64,000 nucleotides of DNA from Ascarosepion bandense (GCA_037127315.1 JBBBDQ010001279.1:315001-379000), one strand, 5' to 3'; positions 1 to 10,915 are shown, numbered from the stretch's first letter. The notes: generated by a model from the letters alone, not told the origin. A program made the numbers and translations.

Positions 1-116
1 AATTTGTAATGAATTATTTTGAACATTATTTTTACCGATACTCGTATTTAAGTAGATATTCTGTTTTTAATTAAACAGTATTTTATATTTATAACTACCG
101 GCCTGATTATTTTACG

Positions 117-118
<2 letters not shown>

Positions 119-182
<64 letters not shown>

Positions 183-295
183 TAGTGATGATCCACGTAT
201 ACTGTTTAGGAAAGAATATTAAAAAGTTTTGAATTTAAAAAATTTATACCGTTATATATATATATGTAATACTGTATATATATATATATATAATA

Positions 296-348
<53 letters not shown>

Positions 349-424
349 ATATTATAGTGATGATCCACGTATACTGTCTTAATATGTGTAGGAAAGAATA
401 TTAAAAAGTTTTGAATTTAAAAAT
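119..424. repeat. TA microsatellites with duplicated flanks
   Basis: Two TA tracts (about 119-176 and 257-345). A flank of roughly 65 bp that begins TATAGTGATGATCCACGTAT occurs at about 180-245 and again at 351-424, so the TA tract and its flank were duplicated together. No coding signal. Confidence 0.85.
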
Positions 425-633
425 GTACTTTTTTGGACAGTATTTGTTTATTTTTATTATTGTATTTTATATTTCAGACCGCCCTCGGTCCTTCATCAGA
501 AACAAGTGATTTTTAAATTTGAATTAGAAACGTATTTCACGATAGCGTCCGAATATTTTTTTTACTTACATCACGTGGTGTGTTTGTTCACAACATGCGG
601 CACGTCCGTAGAGAAAGTCTGTTTCTTTTAGAT

Positions 634-772
634 AAAAATTTCTTGGAATATCTGGAAAAAAAAAACGAAAAAAAAGGGTTAAATAGGGACTTAGGTGTGT
701 TGAATCTTTACAAATATTTCAATAGCTAAAAAAAATCATTTTTTTTTTTTTCTGATATTCCAAGAAATTTTT
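634..772. repeat. Short inverted repeat with A/T-rich spacer
   Basis: Positions 634-652 and 754-772 are perfect 19-bp inverted copies (core TTTCTTGGAATATC). They are extended by an A-run on the left and a T-run on the right, giving a possible stem with a spacer of about 100 bp. I cannot assign it to a family. Confidence 0.6.
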
Positions 773-824
773 GTGATGGACACCTGCGTTGATAAGATTT
801 AAGCGCCTTTGTACTATTGTCCTC

Positions 825-1227
825 AATAAAATTTAATTGTCAATGTAACAATTTTATTAGTAAATATAATTGTATATGTAATCTCAAAATAATTTTAATC
901 ATTTACTGTCCACCTAGTCTAGGACCGCCCGGTATATATATTTTTAATTGTCTATATAATGATTGTATTAATTAGTAAATATAATTGTACATGTAATCTC
1001 AAAATAAATGTTATTTACTGTCCACATACTTTTGGACCACTTTGTATATATATTTAATTGTCTATGTAATAATTGTATTAGCAAATATAACCATATATGT
1101 AATCTCAAAATAAATGTTATCATTTACTGTCTACCTACTTTTGGGCCACCCTGGATACATGTTTGTCTATGTAATGATTGTATTAGTAATTATAATTGTA
1201 TATGTAATCTCAAAAGGAATGTTATCC

Positions 1228-1256
<29 letters not shown>
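825..1256. repeat. Four-unit tandem repeat, 105-115 bp
   Basis: The phrase ATCTCAAAAT recurs at about 881, 996, 1102 and 1207, so the spacing is 105-115 bp. Each unit ends in a block like TACTGTCCACCTACTTTTGG followed by TA dinucleotides. That ending resembles the terminal repeat of a TA-targeting DNA transposon, but no transposase is nearby, so this link is only a possibility. Confidence 0.75.

Positions 1257-1729
<473 letters not shown>

Positions 1730-1781
<52 letters not shown>
1730..1781 (+). repeat. (TG)n microsatellite
   Basis: Roughly 26 TG units directly joined to the TA tract. The 1785-1960 stretch that follows is unique-looking sequence in which I see nothing. Confidence 0.97.
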
Positions 1782-1782
<1 letters not shown>

Positions 1783-1984
1783 TTTATGCTGAGTTTATAC
1801 TGTGCGGATCTTAGTTACAGTTTCTCGGGGAGAGCGCATGATCTGACCTGATCAACACTTTGAACAAGGCTATTACGTCCAAACCAACGATCACGATTCG
1901 TTGTGATTTACTGTCAAAGCAAAAGCATTATGGCATATTTTATTAAGTCTTCGTCACAAACCATATATTTAACATTATATCAGA

Positions 1985-2095
1985 AAGTAAAACAACTATA
2001 AGACAATAGCAAAGCAAAGCAAGTAGAAGACAGTAGCAAAGTAAAGCAACTATAGGACAATATTAAAGCAGCTATAAAACCTTAGCAAAGCACAT
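1985..2095 (+). repeat. CAAAGC minisatellite, left fragment
   Basis: Diverged units of about 31-35 bp built on CTATAAGACAATAGCAAAGC. This is the left edge of an array that resumes at 3205 and 5370. Confidence 0.8.
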
Positions 2096-2240
2096 AACTT
2101 GACAAGTGTTGACAGATGTGATAACAAGGATACCGTAACTGAGAAATGCTTTTTTTAATTATTTCACGAAGTAAGCAAATAATTCTTGTTTCAAGCCAAC
2201 TTAAGGTAAGTTTAAAATCGGTAATTTGAATACAATAATA

Positions 2241-2923
2241 TGTCAGGCGACGTGCGTTGTGGCGCAGTGGATATCGGCTCGGAACGAGAAATCGGGGAGC
2301 CGTGTTCAAATTCCAGTTGAATTCCTTGCAATTCCTAATGTGCAAATACGCCTGGGAAAGGTATTGGTCCGTCTCTTCCCTCCAATTATGGGTTAAATAA
2401 CAGGACAGATTGGGTTCTATATCCTTGGCTGGCAACCAGTCTAAAGCAAAAAGCAATGTCAACCTACAGCTGGATAATCTTCTACCCAGTCAATCATGTC
2501 TCTTTCGAGACACAATCGCCCATCACGTATGGCACTTAACTGTCTGACTGACTGACTAACTGTTATAAAACTCTCCAGCCAATTTAATTTCTGTACTTGA
2601 TTCTGCGTTGTGCTGCATTGGATATCAACTCGGAACGAGAAATCGGGGAGCTGAGTTCGAATTCCAGCCTAACTCATTGCATTCACTTACGCGCAAATAC
2701 CCTTGGGAAAGGTATTAATCCGTCTATTCCTTCCAGTTATGGGTTAAATAACAGGACAGATTGGGTTCTATAGCCTTGGTCGGCAACCAGTCTACCGCAG
2801 AAAGCAATGGCAACCTACTGCGGGATAATCTTCTGCCCAGTCAGTCATGTCTCTTTCGAGACATGATCGCCCAAAGCGTGTATCGCGCATGGCACTTAAC
2901 TGACTGACTGAATGTGTCAGCGA
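2241..2923 (+). mobile_element. SINE dimer (two tRNA-derived SINEs) with own target duplication
   Basis: SINE 1 starts at about 2252 with an A-box-like GTGGCGCAGTGGAT and a degenerate B box. SINE 2 starts at about 2605 and ends near 2911 in an ACTGACTGA tail. Both carry the same body: a ...GGGTTAAATAACAGG block, a CAGTCTACCGCAGAAAGC-type block, and a 3' hairpin CATGTCTCTTTCGAGACATG. The pair, including its 40-50 bp spacer, is repeated in inverted orientation at 10161-10798. The pair is flanked by TGTCAGGCGA (2241-2250) and TGTCAG-CGA (2915-2923), which look like one target-site duplication around the whole dimer. Confidence 0.85.
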
Positions 2924-2934
2924 TGTGTATTTTA

Positions 2935-3200
2935 TTTTTGTAAGATCTTTTAAAACGGCTTCTGTTTACAATCGATGAAAAATGGCGGAAAATTTGAAAT
3001 TTTAACAGCTTTTTTAAAAATCTACAAAATTAGATCAATATAATTTCGATTTGAAATACACCAGCGTATTACTGTATTGCTTACTGTAATTAGTAAATTT
3101 AATCTATTGGCTGTCAATTAAAGCTAAAATTAAAGCTTCAAGAAAACATTTTTATTTTTAAAAATTATATTTAAATTGAGGTATCAAAAATGAGTAGAGA
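2935..3200 (+). repeat. AT-rich dispersed repeat, copy 1
   Basis: Contains CTGTTTACA, TGTCAATTAAAGCTAAA, TTAAAGCTTCAAGAAAACA and TATTTTTAAAAATT in order. The same order of blocks occurs at 20690-20920 and 33440-33710. No open frame is conserved between the copies, so I call it a non-coding interspersed repeat of unknown class. Confidence 0.6.
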
Positions 3201-3204
3201 TACC

Positions 3205-4176
3205 TAGTATAGTATAATTGCAACGCAAAACAACTATATGTCATTAACAAAGCAAAGCTCTTACAAGACAATAACAAAGTAAAGGAACTACAATACACTA
3301 GCAAAGCAAAGTAAGTATAACCCAATAGCAAAGCAAAACAAATATAAGACACCAGCAAAGTAAATCTTATATATGATAATAGGAAACATCTATAAGACAT
3401 TAGCAGAGCAAAGTAATTCTACGTCATTAGCAAAGCAACTATAAACAATAACAACTCAAATCAAATATAAGATAATATCAAAGCAAAGCAAGTATATCAC
3501 AATAGCAAAGCAATTGAAAGGCATTAGCAAAGCATATGATAGCAAAGTTTAAAAAATTAATTTAATAGCAAAGCAAAGTAAGCATAATACAATAGCAAAG
3601 CATTTATAAGACATCAGCAAAGTATGTATAATACATCAATAAAGCAAAACAATTATAAGACAATAGCAAAGCAAAGAATTACAAGACAATATCAAAGCAA
3701 TGCAACTATAAGACAATAGCAAAGCAAAGCAAAGCAAGTATAATACAAAAACAAAGCAAAGGAACTATAAGTCAATGACAAATTTAAACAAATATGAGAT
3801 AATAGCAATGTAAAGCAACCATAAAACAAGCAAAGTAAATCAAGTATAAGACAATAACAAAGCGAAATAACTATAATACAATAGCAAAGCAAGTATAAAA
3901 CCATAGCAAAGCAATTATAAGACATTAGCAAAGCAAAGCCAGTATAAGACAGTAGCAAAGCAAGTATAAGACAATAGCAATGTAAATTAACTCTAAGGCA
4001 ATTGCAAAACGTCTATAAAAGAATAGTAATCCAAAACATCTATAAGACATTTGCAAAGTAAAGCTTCTGTTTGACATTACTAAAGCAAAGCAAGTATAAT
4101 GCAATAGAAAAGTAAAGCATCTATAATCAATAGCAACGCAAAGCAATGATAAAACATTAGCAAAGCAAAGCAAACT
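3205..4176 (+). repeat. CAAAGC minisatellite, main block
   Basis: About 970 bp of 31-35 bp units (core AGACAATAGCAAAGCAAAGC) that are well diverged from each other. A group-1 LINE at 4177 interrupts it and it resumes at 5370. The open frames on the minus strand rich in Leu, Cys and Tyr are products of the repeat. Confidence 0.9.
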
Positions 4177-5369
4177 GGACATCTGTTTGACCTCATCCAG
4201 TCTTTCCTCTCTAACCGCACATTGAAGGTGGTATTAAATGGGCATGCCTCCCAAAACTACCATACGAACGCAGGCGTCCCTCAAGGTTCCATCCTAGGTC
4301 CCACGCTCTTTCTGATCTACATTAATGATCTCCCCGACATCATTAGATCCCAAGTTGGCATGTATGCCGACGATACAACAATCTACTCTCGCATCGATCA
4401 GAAACCAGGTCTGAACTACAAAGTGAACCTCGCTGCCGTACTTGAAAGGGACCTCCAATCTGTAGTGGCCTGGGGTAGGAAATGGTTGTTAAATTTCAAT
4501 GCCTCTAAAACAAAGCTGTTATCAACTAACCACCATAGACAATCGCATCTACCTCCCATTAGCATGGGACAGGCTAGCCTCCCAGAGAGTAAAATACTAC
4601 GCCTCCTTGGCCTTACACTCTCGGCGAACCTCAAATGGAATGACTATATTGAATCCATTGCCAAATCTGCTGCTATGAAAGTCGGCTCCCTGTGCAGGGC
4701 CCGGAAATTTTTCCCACCTGAATCTATTCAGCACATATACAAATCTACCATCCGCCCGTGTATTGAATATTGCTGCCATATCTGGTCGGGTGCCCCTGCT
4801 CCTCTCCTTGGGCTTCTTGACAAAATACAAAGGAGGATCTGTAACGTGGTTGATACTGACTTGGCAGACCGGCTGCAGCCGCTCTCTCACCGGCGTGATG
4901 TGGCTTCCCTGTGCCTCTTCTACAAGTACTTTCATGGCTTCTGCTCCGATGAGCTTAGATCACTGGTGCCGCCTAAGCACGAATTTACACGAGATACTAA
5001 ATTAGCAACTAGGTCCCACCCTTTTACAGTTAAACAAATAAGATGTAACCGTAAATTCTACTCCAACAGCTTCTTTTCTCGCGCTTCCCGCCTGTGGAAC
5101 TCCCTTCCACAAGTCTGCTTTCCCGACAGTTACAATCTCCAGGTGTTTAAGTGTAGGGTCAATAGACACCTCCTATCACACTAACTCCCAACTATTCTCA
5201 GAACACTCTCATCTACCCAACCCTCATTCTCGGTATCCTTACCCGCCTATCACCCACCCTCTGACATTTCCTATATTTAATCTTCCTTTCTCCACTCTAC
5301 GTAGCCCCCTGCGCAGTAGTGGCAGTGACATGCCTTGCTCGGGGTGAGACGCTTATAAAAAAAAAAAAA
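4177..5369 (+). mobile_element. Group-1 LINE, 5'-truncated copy with poly(A)
   Basis: A 1.2-kb 3' piece of a non-LTR retrotransposon inserted into the CAAAGC minisatellite. It begins inside the reverse transcriptase, just before the GVPQGS motif. It runs through the C-terminal domain and a 3' UTR of about 185 bp, and ends in a conserved tail (CCCCCTGCGCAGTAGTGGC, then GCTCGGGGTGA) followed by A14. Tail and A-run are typical of target-primed reverse transcription. I could not recognise a target-site duplication. The sequence is very close to 26610-27170 and related to the copies at 11370-12415 and 61810-64000. Confidence 0.92.
4222..5184 (+). CDS. LINE reverse transcriptase, C-terminal part
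   Basis: 320 codons open without a break. Reverse transcriptase motifs are visible: GVPQGSILGP (residues 18-27), the catalytic MYADDTT (47-53) and LLGLTLSANLKW downstream. After them comes the C-terminal domain found in CR1/Jockey-type elements (YKSTIRPCIEYCCHIWSG, SLCLFYKYFHGF, SRLWNSLPQVCFP). The first catalytic aspartate region (domain A) is absent because the copy is 5'-truncated, so the product cannot be an active enzyme. The same frame is open from about 4177. The Met used as start is internal to the protein and is not a genuine start codon. Clade placement is from motif style only. Confidence 0.85.
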   Translation: MKVVLNGHASQNYHTNAGVPQGSILGPTLFLIYINDLPDIIRSQVGMYADDTTIYSRIDQKPGLNYKVNLAAVLERDLQSVVAWGRKWLLNFNASKTKLLSTNHHRQSHLPPISMGQASLPESKILRLLGLTLSANLKWNDYIESIAKSAAMKVGSLCRARKFFPPESIQHIYKSTIRPCIEYCCHIWSGAPAPLLGLLDKIQRRICNVVDTDLADRLQPLSHRRDVASLCLFYKYFHGFCSDELRSLVPPKHEFTRDTKLATRSHPFTVKQIRCNRKFYSNSFFSRASRLWNSLPQVCFPDSYNLQVFKCRVNRHLLSH

Positions 5370-5515
5370 AGTATAATGCAACAGCAAAACAAAGGAATTA
5401 TAAGATAATACCAAAGCAAATGAACTATCCGACATTAACAAAGCAAAGCAACTATATGCCATTTGCAAAGCAAAGTGAGACAACTATATGACAATAGCAA
5501 AGCAAACCAACATAT
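5370..5515 (+). repeat. CAAAGC minisatellite, right fragment
   Basis: Resumes immediately after the LINE poly(A), with units such as ATAATGCAACAGCAAAACAAAGG. This shows that the LINE landed inside a pre-existing array. Confidence 0.85.
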
Positions 5516-5639
5516 TAAAAACAGAAACAGTGTTCATATGCAAACTGGATACATTCTAGTAATTATAGCCTTCTGATTTCAAGGCAAAAAAAAAAACATT
5601 CTTTCTTATTTTTTTTTTTCTACAGTAAGGTCTAACTTA

Positions 5640-6265
5640 TACAAGGCCCGAGTTTACCCTAGATAGGAACGGATTAAGATTCTCTTGGGAGTCTGTTCCT
5701 CAGGGCCATGGTTCGTGGATAGATACCGTTTGAGTTGAACTTTTCACCGATGGGGATACAGAAGGAACGTGAGTAGTTTGCTACTACGTAGGTGGTATGG
5801 TGGGTTATAGCCGTTATGAAATCTGTCGAAACCTATGAATGTAGTTCACCCAAGCACTATCCATGATAGTAGCGACAGAGCAGTGAGAGACTCACCGCAT
5901 CCCGCCTATGTGAGAGAGGTTGGAGAGTGGAAAGTTAGAGCTCAGGAACGCTTTTGAACTCGGTTAGTACTGGAGATGGGATTTGAGTAGCTCCCGCCCA
6001 AATATGGCAACAGTACTCCATTTCTGGCCTGATCTTACCGATATAAAGATAGAAAAAGTATGAGGCGCCAGATGCTTACTTTACTTGCATTTTTAGCGAT
6101 GAATCGTATATGAGGTCGGGTGTTAGCTTGAGGTCCAATATTCTCTCAAAACACTCTTTGAGAAGGCATCCGTTCATTCTCACTGGATGTATTCCGTTTT
6201 CATAAGTAAAACCAAGAACTGTCTGCGGATGACAATAATTACGCTCTCACACCGTCATTGAGCAC
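5640..6265 (-). pseudogene. Decayed LINE reverse transcriptase C-terminus (third LINE type)
   Basis: Read on the minus strand, scattered frames give EMEYCCHIWAGA, LQPLSHRRDA and IYPRTMALRNRLPRES. These match the conserved C-terminal motifs (xxEYCxHxWxGA, LxxRRxxxSL, FxPRTxxLWNxLP) of CR1/Jockey-like reverse transcriptases. Frameshifts and stops are frequent, and the wording differs from the group-1 copies, so this is an older or different element. No ends can be defined. Confidence 0.65.
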
Positions 6266-6267
6266 TC

Positions 6268-6560
6268 TAGAAGAAAGGTAGACTTTGAAAAACAGTAGCC
6301 ACTCTAGCGTGTACGCATCGCTCATTCAGTAAAAATGAATTTGAGCACGCTAGCTATTGGGCGCGTAATATGATATGCGCTAAAAAGACTGTCTTCTTCC
6401 ACCGAACTCCCCGTGGCCCAGGGGTAGAGTCGCCGACTGACGCCGAATCGGTCGGGTTTCGAGTCTGGGTTGTGTAGCAATCGGAGTCTGACCGTACTGA
6501 TGAGCTGTGATACAGCGAAACAGATCTGTCTGCGGGTGACAATAATATATATATGAGGAG
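6268..6560 (+). mobile_element. tRNA-like SINE (family 2)
   Basis: The tRNA-like part near 6405-6475 has the A-box-like GTGGCCCAGGGGTAGAG and the B-box-like GGGTTTCGAGTC. The downstream body reads TACTGATGAGCTGTGATACAGCGAAACAGATC and ends in a TA tract. A head segment (ACTTTGAAAAACAGTAGCC) is also present in the copy at 49038, so it is part of the element. Other copies lie at 24120-24300 and 55390-55520 on the minus strand. Confidence 0.75.
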
Positions 6561-6639
6561 AGGGAATTCTTAATACTCATTGAAACCAAAAAAGATTCCT
6601 AACCAAAGGACTGGAACCAAAAAAGCCTTAATATTTTCA

Positions 6640-7100
6640 AACATTCGTATGTAAGCTTTTAGTAATTTTATTTTCTCCATTAAAAATATTTGTTAGAAAC
6701 ATAGAAAAGAGGCATGAACAGTTATATAATATGGTAGTAAATGCTGGACAATCTCTGAACAGTTGAAGGCAACAGAAATGTGGTTCTACAGAAGGATGCT
6801 TAGAATTCCATGAACCTAGTGAATATACAAGGATGAAATGGTAACAAAAATAAACCATAATCATAATCGCTGAAATTACTTGAAAACTCACTGAAGAAAG
6901 AGGGCTTAGTGAATTTGATCCTCACAAGGCAGGTAGACGGCCAAAGAGACAGAGCAAGGAAGCTGGACACCTACATGGCATTTTTGTTTGAACAGATGAC
7001 GAGACAGGGTACAAACGTTGCTAAGAGGTACAAGCGATAAGAGATTGTGGAGAGCCATGAGTGACAACTCCCTGAGGGACACGGTACATAAAAGGAAATA
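6640..7100 (+). pseudogene. RTE-like LINE 3' remnant (group 2)
   Basis: The translated piece EMWFYRRMLRIP near 6777-6812 is the hallmark of the post-RT domain of group-2 elements. It is followed at distance by a decayed GLENL-like segment, a glycine/arginine-poor linker and a LWRAM-like end near 7046. Many stops. It belongs to the same family as 25745-26596 and the 105-bp satellite. Confidence 0.7.
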
Positions 7101-7422
7101 TGTAGCATTTATGCCGATCATTTTGTTACTTAATAACAATAGAAACCAGATCCTCCACTTTATGTTCAACAGGCTCTTAAGATATTACTATTTTGCCCAT
7201 ATCGGTAAAAATGACAACATATTTACTAACAACTTAGTATTTTTTTTAAGCTTTACATATGTAACTCTTTAAAATCTTCTGTAGTGGGTCCTCAACTTAT
7301 GACAGAGTTACGATCTGTCGTAATGAAAGTTTTCGTGTAAGTCTTTTCTACAAATATTTCCATAGCAACTGCACTGACAAGTATTTTTCTCTGCTGCCCC
7401 AAATACATGAATTTAAACGCGC

Positions 7423-7720
7423 TATGTGCGCTGTGATGCAGTGGATATCGACTCGCAACGACGAATCGGGGAGCCGAGTTCGAATTCCGGTTGAATTTCT
7501 TGCATTCACTTACGCACACATACCTTTGGGAAAGGTATTAATCCTACTCTTCCCTCCAGTTATGGGTTAAATAATAGAACAGATTGGGTTCTATAGCCTT
7601 GGCTGGCAAACCAATGGCAACCTACTGAGGGATAATCTTCTGCCCGGTCAGTCATGTCTCTTTCGAGACATGATCGCCCAAAGCGTGTATCACGTATGGT
7701 ATTCAACAGACTGACTAACT
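7423..7720 (+). mobile_element. tRNA-derived SINE (family 1)
   Basis: Near full-length copy: GTGCGCTGTGATGCAGTGGA (A-box region), GAGTTCGAATTCC (B box), the ATTCACTTACG...GGGTTAAATAA central block, then the CATGTCTCTTTCGAGACATG hairpin and a CTGACTAACT tail. About 300 bp. Confidence 0.9.
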
Positions 7721-7924
7721 AAATTGACAACTAGGTCTCACCATTTTATTTTTTAATTACTTTTCGTACTAAAACATATGTTATAGAATGAAAATTCAAT
7801 CAGTACTAGAAAGAGCAATAACATTTAGTGAACTTTTCTTTTTTTTAATCATTTCGTCTCACTAATGCAGAGTGGGGTTACTTGGTGTGAAAGAATAAAG
7901 AAAACGAGAAACTTTTTTTCCCAC

Positions 7925-8160
7925 AGTCGGTTACCATTTCTTTCTGTGGTAGACTGGTTGCCAACCAAGGCTATCGAATCCAATCTGTCTTGCTATTCAA
8001 GTCAGTCAGTTAAGTGCTATACGCGATACACGTTTGGGTGATCATGTCTCTTTCGATCCATGACTGACTAGTCAGAAGATTTTTCAGTAGTAGGTTGCTA
8101 TTTCTTTCTGTGGTAAACTGGTTGCCAACCAAAGCTATAGAATCCAGTCTATCCTGCTAG
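7925..8160 (-). mobile_element. Two nested or tandem SINE (family 1) fragments
   Basis: Two successive minus-strand pieces both contain the block CTTTCTGTGGTAGACTGG (second copy with one change). One is at about 7925-7995 and one at 8000-8160. The second also has the CAGTCAGTTAAGTGCTAT end. Head regions with A and B boxes are missing. Confidence 0.8.
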
Positions 8161-9010
8161 GACATAGGCGATAATAGCCCTCCACTTCCCCTTATCCCTT
8201 ATTGCTCTTAATATTCCTTATCTTGTTATTTCACTTAATCCCCGCTCCACCATTCACCTGTTCAAGTCCATCAAGTATGTCGTGCGCTGCTTTTCTTTGT
8301 GTCTCTTTTTCAATGTATCCGTCTCGTGAGTATCAGGTTCTCCAAGCCATCCTTCCTCATTACATGTCCCAAACACCTTCAGTTGTCTTTTACTGATGTT
8401 AAGTATCAGCTTGGATGAAACATGGATCCACCATTTCAATCCGAAGGCAAATCGGCAGTCAGCTGAGTGGACAGCAGCATGTGAAAGCCGTCTGGATCGA
8501 CCAAAGACGCAAACATCAGCAGGCAAGGTTTTAGCCTCCGTATTTTGGGATGCGCAAGGTATTTTGCGCATCAGTTAGCCTGATAAAGGAAGAACTATCA
8601 ATGGCAAATAATAAATAGCATTAATGGTGCGTTTGAAAAAAGAATCGCCCAAAAAACGGCCACAAATTAAAAAGAATGGTCCTTCAACAAGATAACGCAC
8701 CGTGCCACATTTCGATTGCAACGATGGCAAAACTACATGAATTGCACTTCGAATTGTTTCTTCATCCATCCTCTCCAAAACCTCGTCATTGCTCGTGTAC
8801 TCCACCAATGGTATCCGGTATACTCAGTATCCTTCTGTAGAACCACATTTCGGCTACTTCAAGTTTTTTCTTAATCTCTGATGAAACTGTCCAGCAATCG
8901 CTGTCATATTAAAGAACAATATCACATAACAATCCAGTATTCTTTTCTTTGTTTCTAGCAAAATTTTCCTGTTTCTGAACTCTCTACTCAATTTCTGGAA
9001 TGCATCCTAA
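8160..9010 (-). pseudogene. RTE-like LINE 3' region split by a mariner fragment
   Basis: Minus-strand pieces read EMWFYRR-, SNDEVLERMDE (about 8760-8800) and, after an interruption, KLILNISKRQLKVFG (about 8365-8412) followed by ARG-free tail and YLMDLNRW. In intact relatives the two segments are contiguous (NDEVLERMETRRKLILNIRKRQ at 25745-26121). The intervening 8410-8768 is a plus-strand mariner transposase fragment. Upstream, the block at about 8870-8990 is a single-copy version of the 105-bp satellite unit region. Confidence 0.75.
8396..8790 (+). pseudogene. mariner-type transposase fragment
   Basis: The open part (60 codons from 8396) reads DETWIHHFNP and SAGKVLASVFWD. These are hallmark sequences of mariner (IS630-Tc1 superfamily) transposases around the first and second catalytic aspartate region. 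After a stop, other frames continue with RPQIKKNG and QDNAPCH (the second D), ending at LHELHFELFLHP. Frameshifts and stops make it inactive. Neither terminal inverted repeat is present: the fragment begins and ends inside the transposase, and it is flanked on both sides by group-2 LINE sequence. Confidence 0.88.
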
Positions 9011-9149
9011 CAATTACCATGAAAATATTCATAGAAAAGGCACAGGGAAACAACTTTACGTTCGCCTTGACCGAGCTATTTTCCTGAAAAACTCATGAGA
9101 AAAATGTTCTAAATTTCAACCGACAGTAATGCTAACTATTCGATCAATG

Positions 9150-9470
9150 AATGTCGAATGTTTCCTTATAAGGGAGCTGCTGATCTCCCCGTTAGCGATT
9201 ACCATAAGATTATTTTCGAAGTGAACACGCCTCTCCTGTTACCACGACTGCAGCAGGGCATCGTGCACAGCTACGAGTTGCGAAATCGAGATCAGAGCTT
9301 AGGGAGGGGGATTCATCCAAGAATTTGCAATTTCACTGTCTAGCGGCAGGTAAACCGTACCGTCAGGCTGCACCCACCCACTGCACAAAAAGGGACAAGG
9401 TCAAGGATAAACCCCTGATGTCTGTGGTGTATTTGTCTGCTAATGCAATTCTAGTTGGGGGTAGGATTAT
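9150..9470. other. GC-richer block of unknown identity
   Basis: A compact, non-repetitive stretch of higher GC in AT-rich surroundings. A 61-codon plus-strand frame (9158-9343) and minus-strand frames exist, but I recognise no domain. The minus-strand phrase CCGCTAGACAGTGAAATT...CTTGGA faintly recalls a small-subunit rRNA segment, but the match is too short to call. Confidence 0.3.
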
Positions 9471-9589
9471 AACGGGTTAGTCGCTGGGAAATATATATTT
9501 AGGCTTCTTATTGACTTTTTATATTTAATTGGGTGACATTACTTCCGAACAAATTCACGAAAGCAATGATATGAGAATGTACAATGTAA

Positions 9590-9945
9590 TTTGATACAAT
9601 ACAGACTAAAATAATGCTATTGAATATAATGCAGCTTAATAAACTACAGGCTAAGATGTGATTACTAAATAAATGACAGCATAAAATAATGCATTCATAT
9701 ATAATACAGGCTAAAATAATGCAGGTTAAATAAAATGCAGCCTAAAATAATGCTATTAAATACAATGCAACCTAATAAAATGCAGCCTAAAATAATGTAT
9801 TTAAATATATTGCAGTTTAATAAAATACAACCTAATTGAGACTACTAAACAAATGACAGCCTAAAATAATGCATTCATGTATAATACAGGCTAAAATAAT
9901 GTAATTAAATATAACACAGCCTGAAGTAATACAATCTTAGATGAA
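9590..9945 (+). repeat. Minisatellite, AT-rich CAGCCTAAAATAATGC units
   Basis: Interlocking units of about 22-30 bp based on GCAGCCTAAAATAATGC and TTAAATATAATGCAG. Longer duplications are visible (for example CAAATGACAGCCTAAAATAATGC at both ends). Confidence 0.85.
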
Positions 9946-10151
9946 AAACAGACAACAAAACACGCGCTTATTAAAGAAAGCTGTGCGAAGCCTGTAGGGA
10001 ATTGGCTCAGAAGATGGCAAGCTCACATGTAAATGTTGCTCGTCATTTTCCTTCAATGGGAAAGGTTAAGAAACCACGGCGCATGTGTGCCACTCGCATT
10101 GATCGAGAGAAATAAACTCCATCGCCACTTGTTTACTAGCTTACAAGGCGT

Positions 10152-10798
10152 CAGAATCAAGTCAGTCAGTTAAGTGCCATACGTGATACACGCCTGGGCG
10201 ATCATGTCTCGAAAGAGACATGACTGACTGGGCAGAAGATTATCCCGCAGTAGGTTGGGATTGCTTTCTGCGGTAGACTGGTTGCCGACCAAAGCTATAG
10301 AACCCAATCTGTCCTGATTTAACCCATAACTGAAAGGAATAGACGGATTAATACCTTTCCCAAGGGTATTTGCGCGTAAGTGAATGCAATGAGTTAGGCT
10401 GGAATTCGAACTCGGCTCCCCGATTTCTCGTTCTGAGTTGATATCCAATGCAGCACAACGCAGAATCAAGTACAGAAATTAAATTGGCTGGAGAGTTTTA
10501 TAACAGTTAGTCAGTCAGTCAGTTAAGTGCCATACGTGATGGGCGATCATGTCTCGAAAGAGACATGACTGACTGGGCAGAAGATTATCCCGCAGTAGGT
10601 TGCCATTGCTTTCTGCGGTAGACTGGTTGCCGACCAAGGCTATAGAACCCAATCTGTCCTGTTATTTAACCCATAATTGGAGGGAATACCTTTCCCAGGC
10701 GTATTTGCACATTAGGAATTGCAAGGAATTCAACTGGAATTTGAACTCGGCTCCCCGATTTCTCGTTCTGAGCCGATATCCACTGCACCACAACGCAC
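10152..10798 (-). mobile_element. SINE dimer, inverted partner of the 2.3-kb copy
   Basis: On the minus strand SINE 1 starts at 10798 (GTGCGTTGTGG) and SINE 2 starts near 10460. The pair and its spacer match 2252-2911 almost base for base. Here SINE 2 is flanked by a perfect 11-bp duplication, CAGAATCAAGT at 10152-10162 and 10461-10471. This shows that SINE 2 inserted downstream of SINE 1 at this locus or at an identical ancestor. The 2.3-kb copy lacks the outer duplication and stops at the SINE 2 tail. Confidence 0.88.
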
Positions 10799-10799
10799 A

Positions 10800-10915
10800 G
10801 CATCGGCAATAGTAAATATGACAGAGAAATCCGAAAGCGAACTGAAAGTTGCCTTCCAAATGCTAAATAAAGTATTAAGAGACAGGAAAATTTCGTCAGG
10901 AACAAAGAAATAGTG
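10800..10915 (+). pseudogene. Group-2 LINE fragment (ITE-AFQ-RKIS region)
   Basis: Reads VAFQMLNKVLRDRKISSGTKK, the segment that precedes the 105-bp unit in group-2 LINEs. It stops right where the array unit would begin (TKK then a stop). It sits directly against the SINE dimer. Confidence 0.6.

Noticed and set aside
3158..4182. Hydrophobic multi-span membrane proteins on the minus strand
   Set aside because: They follow the CAAAGC minisatellite unit and change frame with it.
9300..9370. Small-subunit rRNA fragment
   Set aside because: Only about 20 scattered bases resemble the CCGCTAGAGGTGAAATTCTTGG region; the flanks do not.
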